IMG/VR virus record: IMGVR_UViG_3300024520_000047
Span: 181,875 to 245,874 of that record
DNA: 64,000 nt
Strand: one strand, 5' to 3'
Origin: a virus
Shown: positions 33,875 to 43,568 of the stretch, one piece after another
Layout of the letters: every line of letters begins with the position of its first letter
Position numbering within the stretch: position 1 is the stretch's first letter
Notes under the pieces: generated by a model
Databases searched by the model: none
What the model saw: only the letters and a program-made list of their open reading frames with translations
Told to the model about the DNA's origin: nothing
Made by a program: the position numbers and the translations under genes

Positions 33875-35683
33875 CTACTTTAATAAATTTTCTAATTCTG
33901 ATGCTACATCCTTCAAATTAGAGTTACCTTTTTCTAAATTAAAATTATTGTTATCTATTTTTTCAAGAATTAATGGTAATTCAGACTCATCTACAGAAGC
34001 TAATTCAAGACCTTCACCACCTAGTCCTTCCCCACCTAGGTCTTCTGGAGGAGTTTCCTCACCACCCATTTCTAAACCAGTGTCAGCTGGTTCTTCTATT
34101 TCACCTTCAGCTTCAGCTCCTTCTTCAGCTCCACCAGCGTCGGGTACCGTTTCCCCATATAATTTATCTATATTTGCAAATAAACCAGTTTTCTTTATAA
34201 TTGTAGCTGTTTGATTAAGTTCTTCACCTACAGCTTTTTCTATTCTTTGTTGTTGTAAATCAAGTTTAATTTCTTCATCTGAAAATCCTAATACATTCTT
34301 TTTAGCCCATGTTGCTGAGGCTGGTAATATACCACTACCTGGGTCTGTAGTCACTTCTCTATAAAGGGCAACTTTCTCTTTCCATTGCTCAATTTTTAAT
34401 AACTCAGATTGGGTTGATGGGTTGGTCAGACCTAAAGTAAAATTACCCAATTCATCTTCAAAACCTAATAAATAAAGATGTATTATTGCAATTTTATTTA
34501 ATTCTTGAATCATTGCTTTTTGTATTCTATTAATGCTTCTAGCAAATCTAATGTCTTGGATGGCTAAATTTTTACCTTCCCCAACGACATCTTCAAACCC
34601 TAAAAATGCTTTAGGTATTCGTAATGCGGCTAATAATTTTTTCTGTATATATTCGATATCTGCTATTTCTGCAAGATTTTGAGCTCCCGGTAACGTATCT
34701 ATTGGGTTGGGTGCATTTAAATCTCTTACTGGGATAAAAAAGTCTTGGTCAACTGCCATTTGATTATAACGTAAATCCACATTTCCAGTATCTTTATCTA
34801 CAATAGGGTCACGCTTAAATTTATTAGCTACTCGTTGGACATACGCTTCAACATCTTTGTCATCCATATTTCCCACATATACTTTAAATACTCGTCTTTC
34901 TGGAGCTCTAGATGTCCTATAAATTAACATAGCATCTTCAGCTAACAATAATTGTTTCCAAATTCTACGTGCTTTTTCCAACATGGAAGTACCATATGGG
35001 AGTCTCCTATCATCAGATAATAATCTAAAATGAGCCATTTCCCATGTGTTAAATTCCATATTTTTATTTTTCCAAATAAATTTTACTTCTCGCTCTTCTT
35101 CTCCAGTATCGTGTTGGTAAAGTTTCATTCCTCTCTCAACCCTTTCAATTTCGATGTTAGGTAATTGGCTGGCTCCCACTATACCTTTTTTGGGGTCTAT
35201 TTTTAAATAAACAAAATCGTCTCCGTACTTTGCAGTATTACGAGTCCACATAGGTAAATTGGTTTCTATATCTAAAACATTGTTGAATAGGTCACCTAAA
35301 ATACTTTTTATTCTTTTAGATTCGGAATATATATTCAACATAAATCCTCTTTCAGATATGGTACAGCATTCTTCCGCCACTATATCTAATGCAGCAGAAA
35401 GTTCTGGAGTAAACTCCATTGACTCGTAATCATAATAAGCCGCTAATCTAGTTGGCTCATAATAAACCGCTTGAGAATATAACTGACTTTCTATTTTTTG
35501 CCATTGATTGGCTAAATATTGTCCTTGTTGTAATTCTAATTTCGACTTATCAAAATCAGCCTTGGACGTAGTCCGTAAAATTTGTTTTTTATCAACAGTA
35601 AAACTACGTTTATCAACAGTTGGACCTTCCGCACCAAACATAGCGGTAAGTCTTTGGAATATTGTCATTTTTGGTTCAGCCAT
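33875..35683 (-). CDS. gp20: Portal protein, T4 gp20-like, 602 aa
   Basis: Forms the dodecameric DNA gate at the capsid vertex. The region FTPELSAALDIVAEECCTISERG, the helix-rich centre and the segment LPGAQNLAEIADIEYIQKKLLAALRIPKAFLGFED are typical of gp20, as is the preceding NQMAVDQDFFIPVRD. An unusual acidic, low-complexity tail of about 70 residues (GAEEGAEAEGEIEEPAD and GGEGLGGEG) follows. Position directly downstream of the terminase gene is as in T4. Confidence 0.88.
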   Translation of the reverse strand: MAEPKMTIFQRLTAMFGAEGPTVDKRSFTVDKKQILRTTSKADFDKSKLELQQGQYLANQWQKIESQLYSQAVYYEPTRLAAYYDYESMEFTPELSAALDIVAEECCTISERGFMLNIYSESKRIKSILGDLFNNVLDIETNLPMWTRNTAKYGDDFVYLKIDPKKGIVGASQLPNIEIERVERGMKLYQHDTGEEEREVKFIWKNKNMEFNTWEMAHFRLLSDDRRLPYGTSMLEKARRIWKQLLLAEDAMLIYRTSRAPERRVFKVYVGNMDDKDVEAYVQRVANKFKRDPIVDKDTGNVDLRYNQMAVDQDFFIPVRDLNAPNPIDTLPGAQNLAEIADIEYIQKKLLAALRIPKAFLGFEDVVGEGKNLAIQDIRFARSINRIQKAMIQELNKIAIIHLYLLGFEDELGNFTLGLTNPSTQSELLKIEQWKEKVALYREVTTDPGSGILPASATWAKKNVLGFSDEEIKLDLQQQRIEKAVGEELNQTATIIKKTGLFANIDKLYGETVPDAGGAEEGAEAEGEIEEPADTGLEMGGEETPPEDLGGEGLGGEGLELASVDESELPLILEKIDNNNFNLEKGNSNLKDVASELENLLK

Positions 35684-35726
35684 AATTAATTATAAATTTA
35701 CTAATTTTTTTACTCATGTAAATGAA

Positions 35727-35987
35727 TTATTCAACATAGTCACACATAACATAGGCGGCAGTTATGGGAGGGCTACATTTCCCACCATATACGTAAGTAA
35801 CACAATTATCTACGATTTTATCATCACACGTTTCACAACATTCTACAGTAGGTTTTATTTTCTTAGATTTAAGAATAGGTTTATTAAATTCTGGAGGGAA
35901 TGGTTTCCAAGCATAGACATCTTGAAATAAAGCTTGTCTTAATAACTTTCCACTTTTTTTTCTACTACTTCTCCCAAAGCCTGGCAT
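35727..35987 (-). CDS. Small cysteine-rich protein, 86 aa
   Basis: N terminus basic (RSSRKKSGKLLRQ), C-terminal half with ECCETCDDKIVDNC and GGKCSPPITAAYVMC, eight Cys-rich positions in all, suggesting metal binding or disulfides. It lies between terminase and portal where T4 has none of this kind. Not recognised. The high Cys content is shared with other virion-like proteins in this window. Confidence 0.55.
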   Translation of the reverse strand: MPGFGRSSRKKSGKLLRQALFQDVYAWKPFPPEFNKPILKSKKIKPTVECCETCDDKIVDNCVTYVYGGKCSPPITAAYVMCDYVE

Positions 35988-36008
35988 ATAACTTAATTTA
36001 ATTATTGT

Positions 36009-37727
36009 TTATTTTAATCCTGTATATAACCATAAATAGTCATTGGGGTCATTTGATTTTGGTGGCAATACATGAGATGTAGCTCTTCCTGGTGTAAAAA
36101 CAGGTTTTCCGTTGTTTTTGGGTAACTTTCTTTCATCCATTGTCCAACTATCAATCATAGCTTTAGCTTGTGCAATATTGTTTTTTAATTGTGTAAAAGA
36201 ATTTTGTGCAACATATAAGGCCATAGACATAGACATAATCAAATCATCATGTTGTCCTCTCATGTGGTCAGGTCTGCCATTAATATATACAAATGTTTTT
36301 AATTCATTAAATAACCTTCTAGAATAAATCTTAAATCCAGTTCTTAATTGTTCCTCTAATGCTTGGACAATTTGAGCTCGTTTACTGTTAAAATTTATGC
36401 CTGGTACTTTGGTATCTGGGTTAAATTTCCACATTTCTGTGGCCTTAATTCCATCGTAATATAAGTCTTTATATCCAAGTTCTATCATTTTACGTGAAGT
36501 GGCTACACCCATTCCTCCAGTAATATCTATCACCACAAAACAACTATATTTGGTGGCCCATTTATGTGCCAAATCAGCGGCAATATCTGGTGGTAATTTT
36601 CCTAAATATTCTACTACTTGTTCTCTCTCATCAAAATCTATTATCTCAAAGCCAGTTGAATCCTCACTATCTCCTCGTGACACATCTATTCCCATTATAT
36701 ACTTATGCCCCACAATGGGTTCTTTCCACACCCACAAACCATTCCCCACCCATTTTTCTATAGGTTCAGTTAATTTTTCTTTTATTTTTTCCGTAGTTTC
36801 TATGGGTATAACGTTATCTCCGGACCCTAAAAACGCACATTCTAATTCCTGTGATATTTTTCTCCTATCAAACTTTAATTTCTTACACATTTCTTCAAAC
36901 CAAAAAGAAAAGGGTTTATATCCGGTTTCTATTAAAGACTCAAAATCCTCTTCTTTTTGATTAGATAATATTTTAATTTCAACATACTCTTCTCTATTTA
37001 AAAGAAAATGAACAATATCTTTAGTTTTTATCCACTGTAAATTTTTACTAAATCTAGGGTCATAATACCAACTCAAAGTACTAATTTGGAAATTATTAAT
37101 TTCTCTAATTGCTTGGTCATACACCTCATAATATATTTGGTCAAATCCGTTTGGTGTAGAGATGACAATAACCTTACCTCCTGTCGCAAGTGAGGCCATA
37201 CAAGCCGCCCATAAATTGGAACCAGCTTCGATATATGCAGCTTCATCAAAAATTAATATGGTTGGTGTATATCCACGTAACGCATCTACCGAGGTGGCAA
37301 CTGCTTTAACCTCTGAACCATTATTTAACTTATAATGTTTTTGTGAATTTTTATCTTTATCAAATCCAGAATTTACCCAATCGGGCCATTGGCGAAGAAA
37401 AGTTTTTATTTTATTTGCCATTTCCGTAGCAGTATCTAATTTATTAGCTAAAATAAGTACTTTTTCTGGACTATCTTCGGATGCAAATTGAAGTTTTTTG
37501 GATATCCAAGCTGAAGTAGCGGTAGAGACACCGGCTTGTCTATATTTGAGAACTATATTATCATCATAATTTTCAAAATCATGAATCATATTTTGTTGTT
37601 CAGGAAATAATTCAAATGGAACGTGTTTATTTTGGGTATTGTCGTATGTTTCTAAATAAGTTTTTAAGGCATAGTAGGTATCCTTATGGCATTTCACATA
37701 TTCTTGTATGAGTTCTTGTCTAGTCAT
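36009..37727 (-). CDS. gp17: Terminase large subunit, T4 gp17-like
   Basis: Packages DNA into the prohead. The ATPase part has KYRQAGVSTATS (adenosine-loop region, residues 61-72) and TILIFDEAAYIE (Walker B, D161-E162). The nuclease part has IMGIDVSRGDSED (D348), FVVIDITGG and RGQHDDLIMSMSM. In the Walker A the usual Lys is not in its place (RQAGVST). Length 572 aa is close to gp17 (610). Position and orientation with portal and protease confirm the T4 order. Confidence 0.92.
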   Translation of the reverse strand: MTRQELIQEYVKCHKDTYYALKTYLETYDNTQNKHVPFELFPEQQNMIHDFENYDDNIVLKYRQAGVSTATSAWISKKLQFASEDSPEKVLILANKLDTATEMANKIKTFLRQWPDWVNSGFDKDKNSQKHYKLNNGSEVKAVATSVDALRGYTPTILIFDEAAYIEAGSNLWAACMASLATGGKVIVISTPNGFDQIYYEVYDQAIREINNFQISTLSWYYDPRFSKNLQWIKTKDIVHFLLNREEYVEIKILSNQKEEDFESLIETGYKPFSFWFEEMCKKLKFDRRKISQELECAFLGSGDNVIPIETTEKIKEKLTEPIEKWVGNGLWVWKEPIVGHKYIMGIDVSRGDSEDSTGFEIIDFDEREQVVEYLGKLPPDIAADLAHKWATKYSCFVVIDITGGMGVATSRKMIELGYKDLYYDGIKATEMWKFNPDTKVPGINFNSKRAQIVQALEEQLRTGFKIYSRRLFNELKTFVYINGRPDHMRGQHDDLIMSMSMALYVAQNSFTQLKNNIAQAKAMIDSWTMDERKLPKNNGKPVFTPGRATSHVLPPKSNDPNDYLWLYTGLK

Positions 37728-37735
37728 CTCTTTAT

Positions 37736-37743
37736 AATAAATA
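37736..37743 (-). promoter_or_regulatory. Late-promoter-like TATTTATT motif
   Basis: TATTTATT on the minus strand, 8 nt upstream of the terminase start at 37727. Confidence 0.45.
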
Positions 37744-37769
37744 GTGAAAAGACTTAAATGATTCTAATG

Positions 37770-39158
37770 TTAGGATTGTCTTCTTAGGAAAGCTAATTCT
37801 TCTTGGGTTAGAGACGCCATTCCACTTTTACCTATTTTATCTAGTATAACGTCAACACTCATTTCTTCTTCAGATTCTTCTTGTGGGATGTCTAACGACC
37901 CTAAAACATCACCACCTTCAGGTTCTATAGTAGCAACTCCTTCGTCCCCTCCTTCATCATCATAATCTGTAGGTAAAGATTCTTCATAATCTTCTTTAGA
38001 TATTTGGTTAATAATTTCTTGGGTAATTCTTTGTAATTCTTCCTTACCTTCATCATTACCAGCTAAAATATTTTTAGTAAGTCTAAACATATCTTTCGCA
38101 TCCATATTAGCAAACTCACTAAATAGATAATTTTGTATTTCAGTTTTATCGTCTTGCATTAAATCCATAGGATAAGCCTCCCTGAATTTTTCCCATATAA
38201 TTGGCCCTAACCTTAAATCCCACACCTCAGCTGTTAGAGTATCTTCAGCGTCCATGACCCGTTGTGCTTGGTTGGGGTCATCTGGTAGACCTTGAGTGGC
38301 TAGTATTTCCATAACACCTTTTATTAATTCATGTACCAAAACTGGAAAAGTAATGCCTCGTGCAATGATGGTTGGTGGGTCCGTGTCTGGGTCTATCTCT
38401 TCTTTTCCTGCCATGCTTTCTCCACTTTCCGCCATCATCATGGTAGTTTGGTCTGGCATTATCCAATATACCAAATCATTTATAGACATCATAACACCGT
38501 ATAAATTAATAAGATTTGGGTCTATATTATTTAATTCCTCTTCTACCATATGAAAAAGATAATGCCCTTTTTTGGAAGCTCCTTGAATTAATTGGTTTAA
38601 AAACCTTCTTTTTTGTTTTTCAATATCAAAATCTTCAAATTCTTCCATCGCTTCTTCTTCCCCTTCTTCACTAGGTGGCTCTTGTTGCATTCCCTCCATA
38701 TCTATCTCACCCATCCCAACTATTTTCGCATCAAATTGAAGAGCGTCATCGGGAATGGCCATCTCCTCTTTTACTATTTTAACTGCTAATTCTTCTAATT
38801 CTTCTTTATGGGCAGCTTCAATTCTAAATATTTCTTGGACTGATTGCATTAACATCTGTTGTAATTGCATCATACTTTGGGGGTTTAATTGCTCAATTCC
38901 AGTATAACGTTTTACATTGTCAATTACTTGTTTAAACCTATCGGAAGCAACTAATTCTTCGAATGTGCTTGGTATGCCCTCTTCGGGAACTTTAGGGTAC
39001 GCTTGAGAACCCGCACCAGGAAATTCCCCACTTTCTATTTTTGATTGTATACTGGGATGCATTCTTTCTGGGCCCTCATAACTGATAGGTGCTTCATATA
39101 AGTTAGTCTTAATTTTTTCTATTTGGGATTTACTATACTCTTTTACTTTTTTACGCAT
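37770..39158 (-). CDS. Acidic virion-associated protein with DUF6576-like tail, 462 aa
   Basis: The central 250 residues are helical and acidic with several Glu runs. The last 29 residues (SVDVILDKIGKSGMASLTQEELAFLRRQS region) resemble the DUF6576 motif (LDKIsksGxxSLTxeE) found at the C terminus of Bacteroidota rhomboid proteins. It overlaps the next gene by 8 nt and follows the terminase. The tail may be a host-derived docking element. No enzyme motif is seen. Confidence 0.55.
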   Translation of the reverse strand: MRKKVKEYSKSQIEKIKTNLYEAPISYEGPERMHPSIQSKIESGEFPGAGSQAYPKVPEEGIPSTFEELVASDRFKQVIDNVKRYTGIEQLNPQSMMQLQQMLMQSVQEIFRIEAAHKEELEELAVKIVKEEMAIPDDALQFDAKIVGMGEIDMEGMQQEPPSEEGEEEAMEEFEDFDIEKQKRRFLNQLIQGASKKGHYLFHMVEEELNNIDPNLINLYGVMMSINDLVYWIMPDQTTMMMAESGESMAGKEEIDPDTDPPTIIARGITFPVLVHELIKGVMEILATQGLPDDPNQAQRVMDAEDTLTAEVWDLRLGPIIWEKFREAYPMDLMQDDKTEIQNYLFSEFANMDAKDMFRLTKNILAGNDEGKEELQRITQEIINQISKEDYEESLPTDYDDEGGDEGVATIEPEGGDVLGSLDIPQEESEEEMSVDVILDKIGKSGMASLTQEELAFLRRQS

Positions 39159-40560
39159 AATCTTGGTGATTTATAAAAAGTGAATCAAAATCTAACCATG
39201 ACGGTAATTCATGTTTAGCGTCTTCTACATTGTTATCTATAGCTTTGGGTCGTGGGTTTGGTCCAGGTTTGGGTTTATATGGATTTCTTCGTTGTGGTTT
39301 GTGTGGTGTTTTAGTAGGTGTTTTAGTAGGTGTTTTAGTAGGTGCCGGTGAATCCATAACAGCAATTTCATTAATGGTTCTTAAAAGGTGGCCCTTAGAC
39401 ATAAATGGTCTTTCATATTTTTCCACTAATCCCATCAACCAATTTTCCACCATCTCTTTATCAATTGATTCTTTCTGATATCCAGTAGATTTTTTAACAC
39501 CCATTACACAGGCTTCAAAATCCTTTTCTTCTTTATCGGTATAAGTGTCCTTTTTTCTTCCAGTTAATCCTAATTTAGATGTACATATGGCCCATGGATT
39601 ATTACCGTCCTTAGCTTTTTCCATTAATTCTTTTTTGGTTATGGTTTCGAACATGGCCATACCATCATCTGCGTTATCGTCATTATCTGGTCCTTTTTGT
39701 GGTGCGTCTTGGTCAGTATCCATTCCCGCTACGTCTTTTTGTACGTGTACTAATTCATCATCTTCATGTAAACCACTACTATGAACTCTAGGTCCTTCTG
39801 ATTGGTGTCCTCCCTCTTTAGGGTTTGAAAATGAATATCTAGGTTCGGGAGCTCCACCAAGCTCATTTAATTCTCCAGCAAACCCCCCCTCATCGTAGTC
39901 ATTACCAGCATAAGAATCACGAGGACCTTCAGAGTCAAAACCTCGAGCGTCAGGATTATTAAATGATGGTGTGTCTAAATATTTTGCATTTCCACTGTAT
40001 TGCCCTTCATCTTGGTCGGTTCCAGCACCTATTAATGTTCCTTTATTGTTAGTAGAATAGTAAGAATCCATAGGTCCTTGAGATGTTGAAAAACCACCAG
40101 CATCTTTATTATAAAAGGAAGTAGCGTCAAAATCACCAGCCCCACCATACATTATAGTTTCATACATTTCAAATTCATTTACATCACCAGAACCTAATAG
40201 CGTAACCTGCTTACCATCTTTATCATAATCTATAATAGGTTCATTATTAGGTGTTAATTCCTCTTCTTCAGACATACTAGTAGTGACAGTTGCTTTATCG
40301 TTTTCAATACTAAGGTCTTCTGGTTTTAATTCTAATGTGTCGTCTGTAACTTTTTCTGCAAAAGCTTTCTTATCCGACTCCACACCTAAATTATAAACAT
40401 TTTCTTCTTCTTGTTTAGTTACTACCTCATTAAGAATTTTGGTGTGTAATGTGTGTAGCTGTTGGTCTGTAAATTTAAGTAGGGTACTTAATGTAAATCC
40501 CTCTTTAACTAATTTTGAGTATATGGATACTCTATCTAATTTTGTATTCTGTCTCTTCAT
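39151..40560 (-). CDS. Acidic protein with PWAICTS motif and TPTK repeats, 469 aa
   Basis: Residues 60-310 are acidic and Gly/Asn-rich. A segment NPWAICTSKLGLTGRKKD followed by DFEACVMGVKK resembles a recurrent phage motif (PWAICTASVGR...CVxxVKK) of unknown function. The C-terminal end has APTKTPTKTPTKTPHKP, a short Pro/Thr repeat, before a basic RRNPYKPKPGP segment. The start overlaps the next gene by 29 nt. Likely a core or internal protein. Confidence 0.6.
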   Translation of the reverse strand: MKRQNTKLDRVSIYSKLVKEGFTLSTLLKFTDQQLHTLHTKILNEVVTKQEEENVYNLGVESDKKAFAEKVTDDTLELKPEDLSIENDKATVTTSMSEEEELTPNNEPIIDYDKDGKQVTLLGSGDVNEFEMYETIMYGGAGDFDATSFYNKDAGGFSTSQGPMDSYYSTNNKGTLIGAGTDQDEGQYSGNAKYLDTPSFNNPDARGFDSEGPRDSYAGNDYDEGGFAGELNELGGAPEPRYSFSNPKEGGHQSEGPRVHSSGLHEDDELVHVQKDVAGMDTDQDAPQKGPDNDDNADDGMAMFETITKKELMEKAKDGNNPWAICTSKLGLTGRKKDTYTDKEEKDFEACVMGVKKSTGYQKESIDKEMVENWLMGLVEKYERPFMSKGHLLRTINEIAVMDSPAPTKTPTKTPTKTPHKPQRRNPYKPKPGPNPRPKAIDNNVEDAKHELPSWLDFDSLFINHQDYA

Positions 40561-40939
40561 TATAATTTAAAATTAAATCTCTACTATATAGTTTATCTTG
40601 GACAGAACTTTTATCTTCCCCAAATCTAAAAACTAAACGGGTTTCGTTTTGGGTCTCTTCTTCACCATATTTTTCCCAAGCTAAAGATATAACATCATCT
40701 ATAGCATCTGTAAATGAAAAATAATCCGAGTTTTGAACTAATTCAAACTCAATACCTTCTCTAGAAAACACCCCTACCTTTTCAATATACTCTAATTCGG
40801 GTGGTTGTGGTTTACCAGCTGCAGGAACACTGTCCCATTCTTCACCCCACAAGTTTTCTAATTTATTAGAAAAAATAAACTCATACACATAATTTCCTTT
40901 AAAATTAGGTCCCAATTCATTAATGTACACTAATTTCAT
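40532..40939 (-). CDS. Conserved-looking hypothetical protein, 135 aa
   Basis: A compact alpha/beta protein (MKLVYINELGPNFKGNYVYEFIF, GVFSREGIEFELVQNSD, DAIDDVISLAWEKYG). Its opening LVYINELGPNxxGNYVYEFIF is characteristic enough to suggest a conserved phage family, but no function is known to me. It overlaps the downstream gene by 29 nt. Confidence 0.6.
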   Translation of the reverse strand: MKLVYINELGPNFKGNYVYEFIFSNKLENLWGEEWDSVPAAGKPQPPELEYIEKVGVFSREGIEFELVQNSDYFSFTDAIDDVISLAWEKYGEEETQNETRLVFRFGEDKSSVQDKLYSRDLILNYNEETEYKIR

Positions 40940-40941
40940 TT

Positions 40942-42306
40942 TTACGCTTTTGTTCCGTATTTAGTAATTTCTACTAAGTTTTTTCCTTTTTTAAAAACTA
41001 AACTTCCTCTTGTGTTATTTCCCATAAAATCAAAATCTTTATTTTCATTTAAAAAATTTTTAACTGTAACTTCCTGTTCATAAGTCGAAATAGAATTAAG
41101 AATATCTTTCTTTACTTTAGTTTGAGTAATTGCGTCCGAAAGTAGTTGGTTTTTTTTCTCTTCCATTAACTCTTTATTCAATTCTCTATTTATTTTTATC
41201 TTACTTTTTTCTTGTGAGGAATATTTAAAATATTTGGAAATTGTTTTATGTGTTTTTCCTTCATTAAAAATATCTGCTATAGCTTCTGCCGCGTCTAACG
41301 CTATTGCCTCATCTTCTATATCTGCTTTTAATCCTTCTTCTTCATCAAACGCCTTACGCAACCCGTAATCCATCGCGGCACCTCCCGCTGCCTGTGCGGC
41401 GGCTCTCCCAACAGTAGGCCAAAACTCCTTTAGTTCTTCTTCACTATCTAAATCAATTATGCCTTCACCAAGTTCAATATCTAAATCACTTTCTTCTTCA
41501 CCACCTAAAGCTATTTCTTCTTCTCCACCTAAGTCCATTTCTTCGTCACCACTTAATTCAACATCGAACTCACCCTCTTCAGTGTATTCCATCCCTTCAT
41601 CACCCTCAATTTTGGATATGATATCTTCCACATCTTCTTCGGATAGTTGAGCTAAATCTACTGCTGAAATTACAGAGTTTAAAACATATTTTATAAGGTC
41701 ACCATCTAATTCAGTTTCTGGGATGTCCCTTAATTTTTGACCTAATTTTCCAGTGAGCTTTTGTATCGATTTAGTAAAATTTTCTTCATCGTCTGATGTT
41801 TCTTCTACATCCATAGAAAAGTCCTCTATTTCTTCATCACCGCCTAAATCTATTTCTTCTTCTCCACCTAAATCTATTTCTTCGTCACCACCTAAATCTA
41901 TTTCTTCATCAGCTTCAGGTGTTTTTAAAACATACTTGGTGTCTTCTTCTTGCTCCCCAATAAGATTTAATTGTTTTCCCGAATTATGGTTTTCATTTAA
42001 TGGTTTCATCAATAAATTTAATTTCTTTAATGCTTTGGAAAATGAAGGAAAAATATATTTCTTATTATTTAACATACCGTCTAAATAATTGTAACCACTT
42101 TTACCTTCTTTTAATATACTATATTGTGAATTTTCTCTAATTATACCATAGTTTTTACCATCTGCCGCGGTAACTGAATATTCTAAATTTGCTGTTTTAT
42201 GTGTGGATTTTGTTTCAACCGCACCATAATTAGCTATTTCCATTATTCTTTTTAATTTTTGGTCCAGTGGTAATTTCTCACTTCCAATTGATTTTAAGTC
42301 TGCCAT
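40942..42306 (-). CDS. Acidic repeat protein, 454 aa
   Basis: Carries blocks of the repeat EIDLGG(D/E)E (residues about 137-165, then a second set near 250-275), spaced by acidic linkers. The C-terminal third is basic and helical (LRKAFDEEEG, KKNQLLSDAITQTKVKKDI). The composition resembles prohead core proteins. It lies upstream of the acidic proteins and downstream of the putative decoration protein. Role inferred. Confidence 0.6.
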   Translation of the reverse strand: MADLKSIGSEKLPLDQKLKRIMEIANYGAVETKSTHKTANLEYSVTAADGKNYGIIRENSQYSILKEGKSGYNYLDGMLNNKKYIFPSFSKALKKLNLLMKPLNENHNSGKQLNLIGEQEEDTKYVLKTPEADEEIDLGGDEEIDLGGEEEIDLGGDEEIEDFSMDVEETSDDEENFTKSIQKLTGKLGQKLRDIPETELDGDLIKYVLNSVISAVDLAQLSEEDVEDIISKIEGDEGMEYTEEGEFDVELSGDEEMDLGGEEEIALGGEEESDLDIELGEGIIDLDSEEELKEFWPTVGRAAAQAAGGAAMDYGLRKAFDEEEGLKADIEDEAIALDAAEAIADIFNEGKTHKTISKYFKYSSQEKSKIKINRELNKELMEEKKNQLLSDAITQTKVKKDILNSISTYEQEVTVKNFLNENKDFDFMGNNTRGSLVFKKGKNLVEITKYGTKA

Positions 42307-42328
42307 TTTTAATTATTTTTTACTTATT

Positions 42329-42721
42329 TTAACTATTTAAATATCCCATACCAATCAGGGTGTAGGGACTTATTGGGTTTATTACTGTAGGTTGGGTGTC
42401 GCCAGATAACCAACTTACCGCTCTCTGAGCACTACCATCAGGATTATTACAATCATGGCATGTACACACTATGCAGAGACCTTCAGGTAATGGGGAAATC
42501 CCAGTAAGTGTATTTATAACCACGTCTACAGTTCCTGAAGGTGGAACCTCAATAGTATTTCCATTAACTGTTACTGTAAGAGTTCCTCCGGTTACACTAT
42601 TGTAAACTTGGAAACATTTACCTGTTCCTGTTATGGTACCACTGCCCGTGTCCATAATGGAGTATACGTCTGCCCCACAATAAACCTCATTCCCATATGA
42701 TAATCCTGCATAATTTGCCAT
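42329..42721 (-). CDS. Small beta-rich Cys-containing virion protein, 130 aa
   Basis: No enzyme motif. The protein is mainly beta (TITGTGKCFQVYN, TLTVTVNGNTIEV) and contains CIVCTCHDCNNPDG near residue 83. The same CxxC...CN(S/N)PDG element is present in an insertion of the major capsid protein. Size and composition suit a capsid decoration protein. It has a late motif 18 nt upstream. Confidence 0.5.
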   Translation of the reverse strand: MANYAGLSYGNEVYCGADVYSIMDTGSGTITGTGKCFQVYNSVTGGTLTVTVNGNTIEVPPSGTVDVVINTLTGISPLPEGLCIVCTCHDCNNPDGSAQRAVSWLSGDTQPTVINPISPYTLIGMGYLNS

Positions 42722-42739
42722 ACTATAATCTATTTTTTA

Positions 42740-42747
42740 TATAAATA
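42740..42747 (-). promoter_or_regulatory. Late-promoter-like TATTTATA motif
   Basis: TATTTATA on the minus strand, 18 nt upstream of the start at 42721. Confidence 0.45.
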
Positions 42748-42773
42748 TTCGTTCTATGATAAAAAAAACCTAT

Positions 42774-43538
42774 TTAGTCCAGACTTAAACTTAAATCTTT
42801 AACTTTATTTTTTAAATCAAATAATTTCTTAATATACCCAGTTCTTCTTAAAAATTTAAAAGCTAAGTTTTCGTATGAAAACTCACCACCCACTTCGAGA
42901 CCCGATTTACGGAATTTTTTTAATCTTTCTTTTATTTTTTCAATAGTTTCGAGTGTTTCCTCACTGTTCATTTGATAAGCTTTATATTGTATATTGTCAA
43001 TAATTTCCATCCACCCAGTAGCTTTATCAAGTACCTTTTCAATATCAACCCCAGGGTCACCAGCGACAGGTTTTTTTAACCATTTATTAAATAAAACTGA
43101 ATATACCCCACTTGCAAAATGAATTTCTTCGGTATTTTGTACGTATACTTCCACATCATATCCTTTTATAGTGATATCGTGTGACGCATTCCATAAATTT
43201 TTCTTAGTATTAAGAATATTTGTAACTAGATTTTCATTTCCATCGATATCACCAAAATTCACTAAAATATGAAGGTCTATATCGGAAAATCTGGACCAAT
43301 TATAATTACTTATACTTCCAGTTATTACAATATCTTCAATAGTACAGTCTTTAGTTTCAATATCACAATCTAAATTATCTATATCTACAAAATCTAAAAA
43401 ATCATTTGCTATAATTAATAATTTATCTGCTATATCGGGCCGTAAAACATATTCTTTATTGTTATCTAATGTCCAAATATGTGGGTTAAGTGTTTTTTTT
43501 ACTTCAAAACTCTGTAAAATATTTTGTGCAAGATTCAT
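42774..43538 (-). CDS. Nucleotidyltransferase-fold protein, 254 aa
   Basis: Carries the polymerase-beta-like signature: ITGSISNYN (G74-S75), FSDIDLHI (D86 and D88) and the third Asp in GYDVEVY (D128). The arrangement fits MNT-type nucleotidyltransferases that add a nucleotide to a protein, sugar or RNA. The C-terminal part is helical. In many T4-like phages a similar protein lies among late genes, but its substrate is not known. The late motif is only 3 nt upstream of the ATG. Confidence 0.6.
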   Translation of the reverse strand: MNLAQNILQSFEVKKTLNPHIWTLDNNKEYVLRPDIADKLLIIANDFLDFVDIDNLDCDIETKDCTIEDIVITGSISNYNWSRFSDIDLHILVNFGDIDGNENLVTNILNTKKNLWNASHDITIKGYDVEVYVQNTEEIHFASGVYSVLFNKWLKKPVAGDPGVDIEKVLDKATGWMEIIDNIQYKAYQMNSEETLETIEKIKERLKKFRKSGLEVGGEFSYENLAFKFLRRTGYIKKLFDLKNKVKDLSLSLD

Positions 43539-43541
43539 AAC

Positions 43542-43549
43542 AATAAATA
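43542..43549 (-). promoter_or_regulatory. Late-promoter-like TATTTATT motif
   Basis: TATTTATT on the minus strand, 3 nt before the ATG at 43538, leaving almost no leader. Confidence 0.4.
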
Positions 43550-43568
43550 CTTCTTAATGATATTAAGA

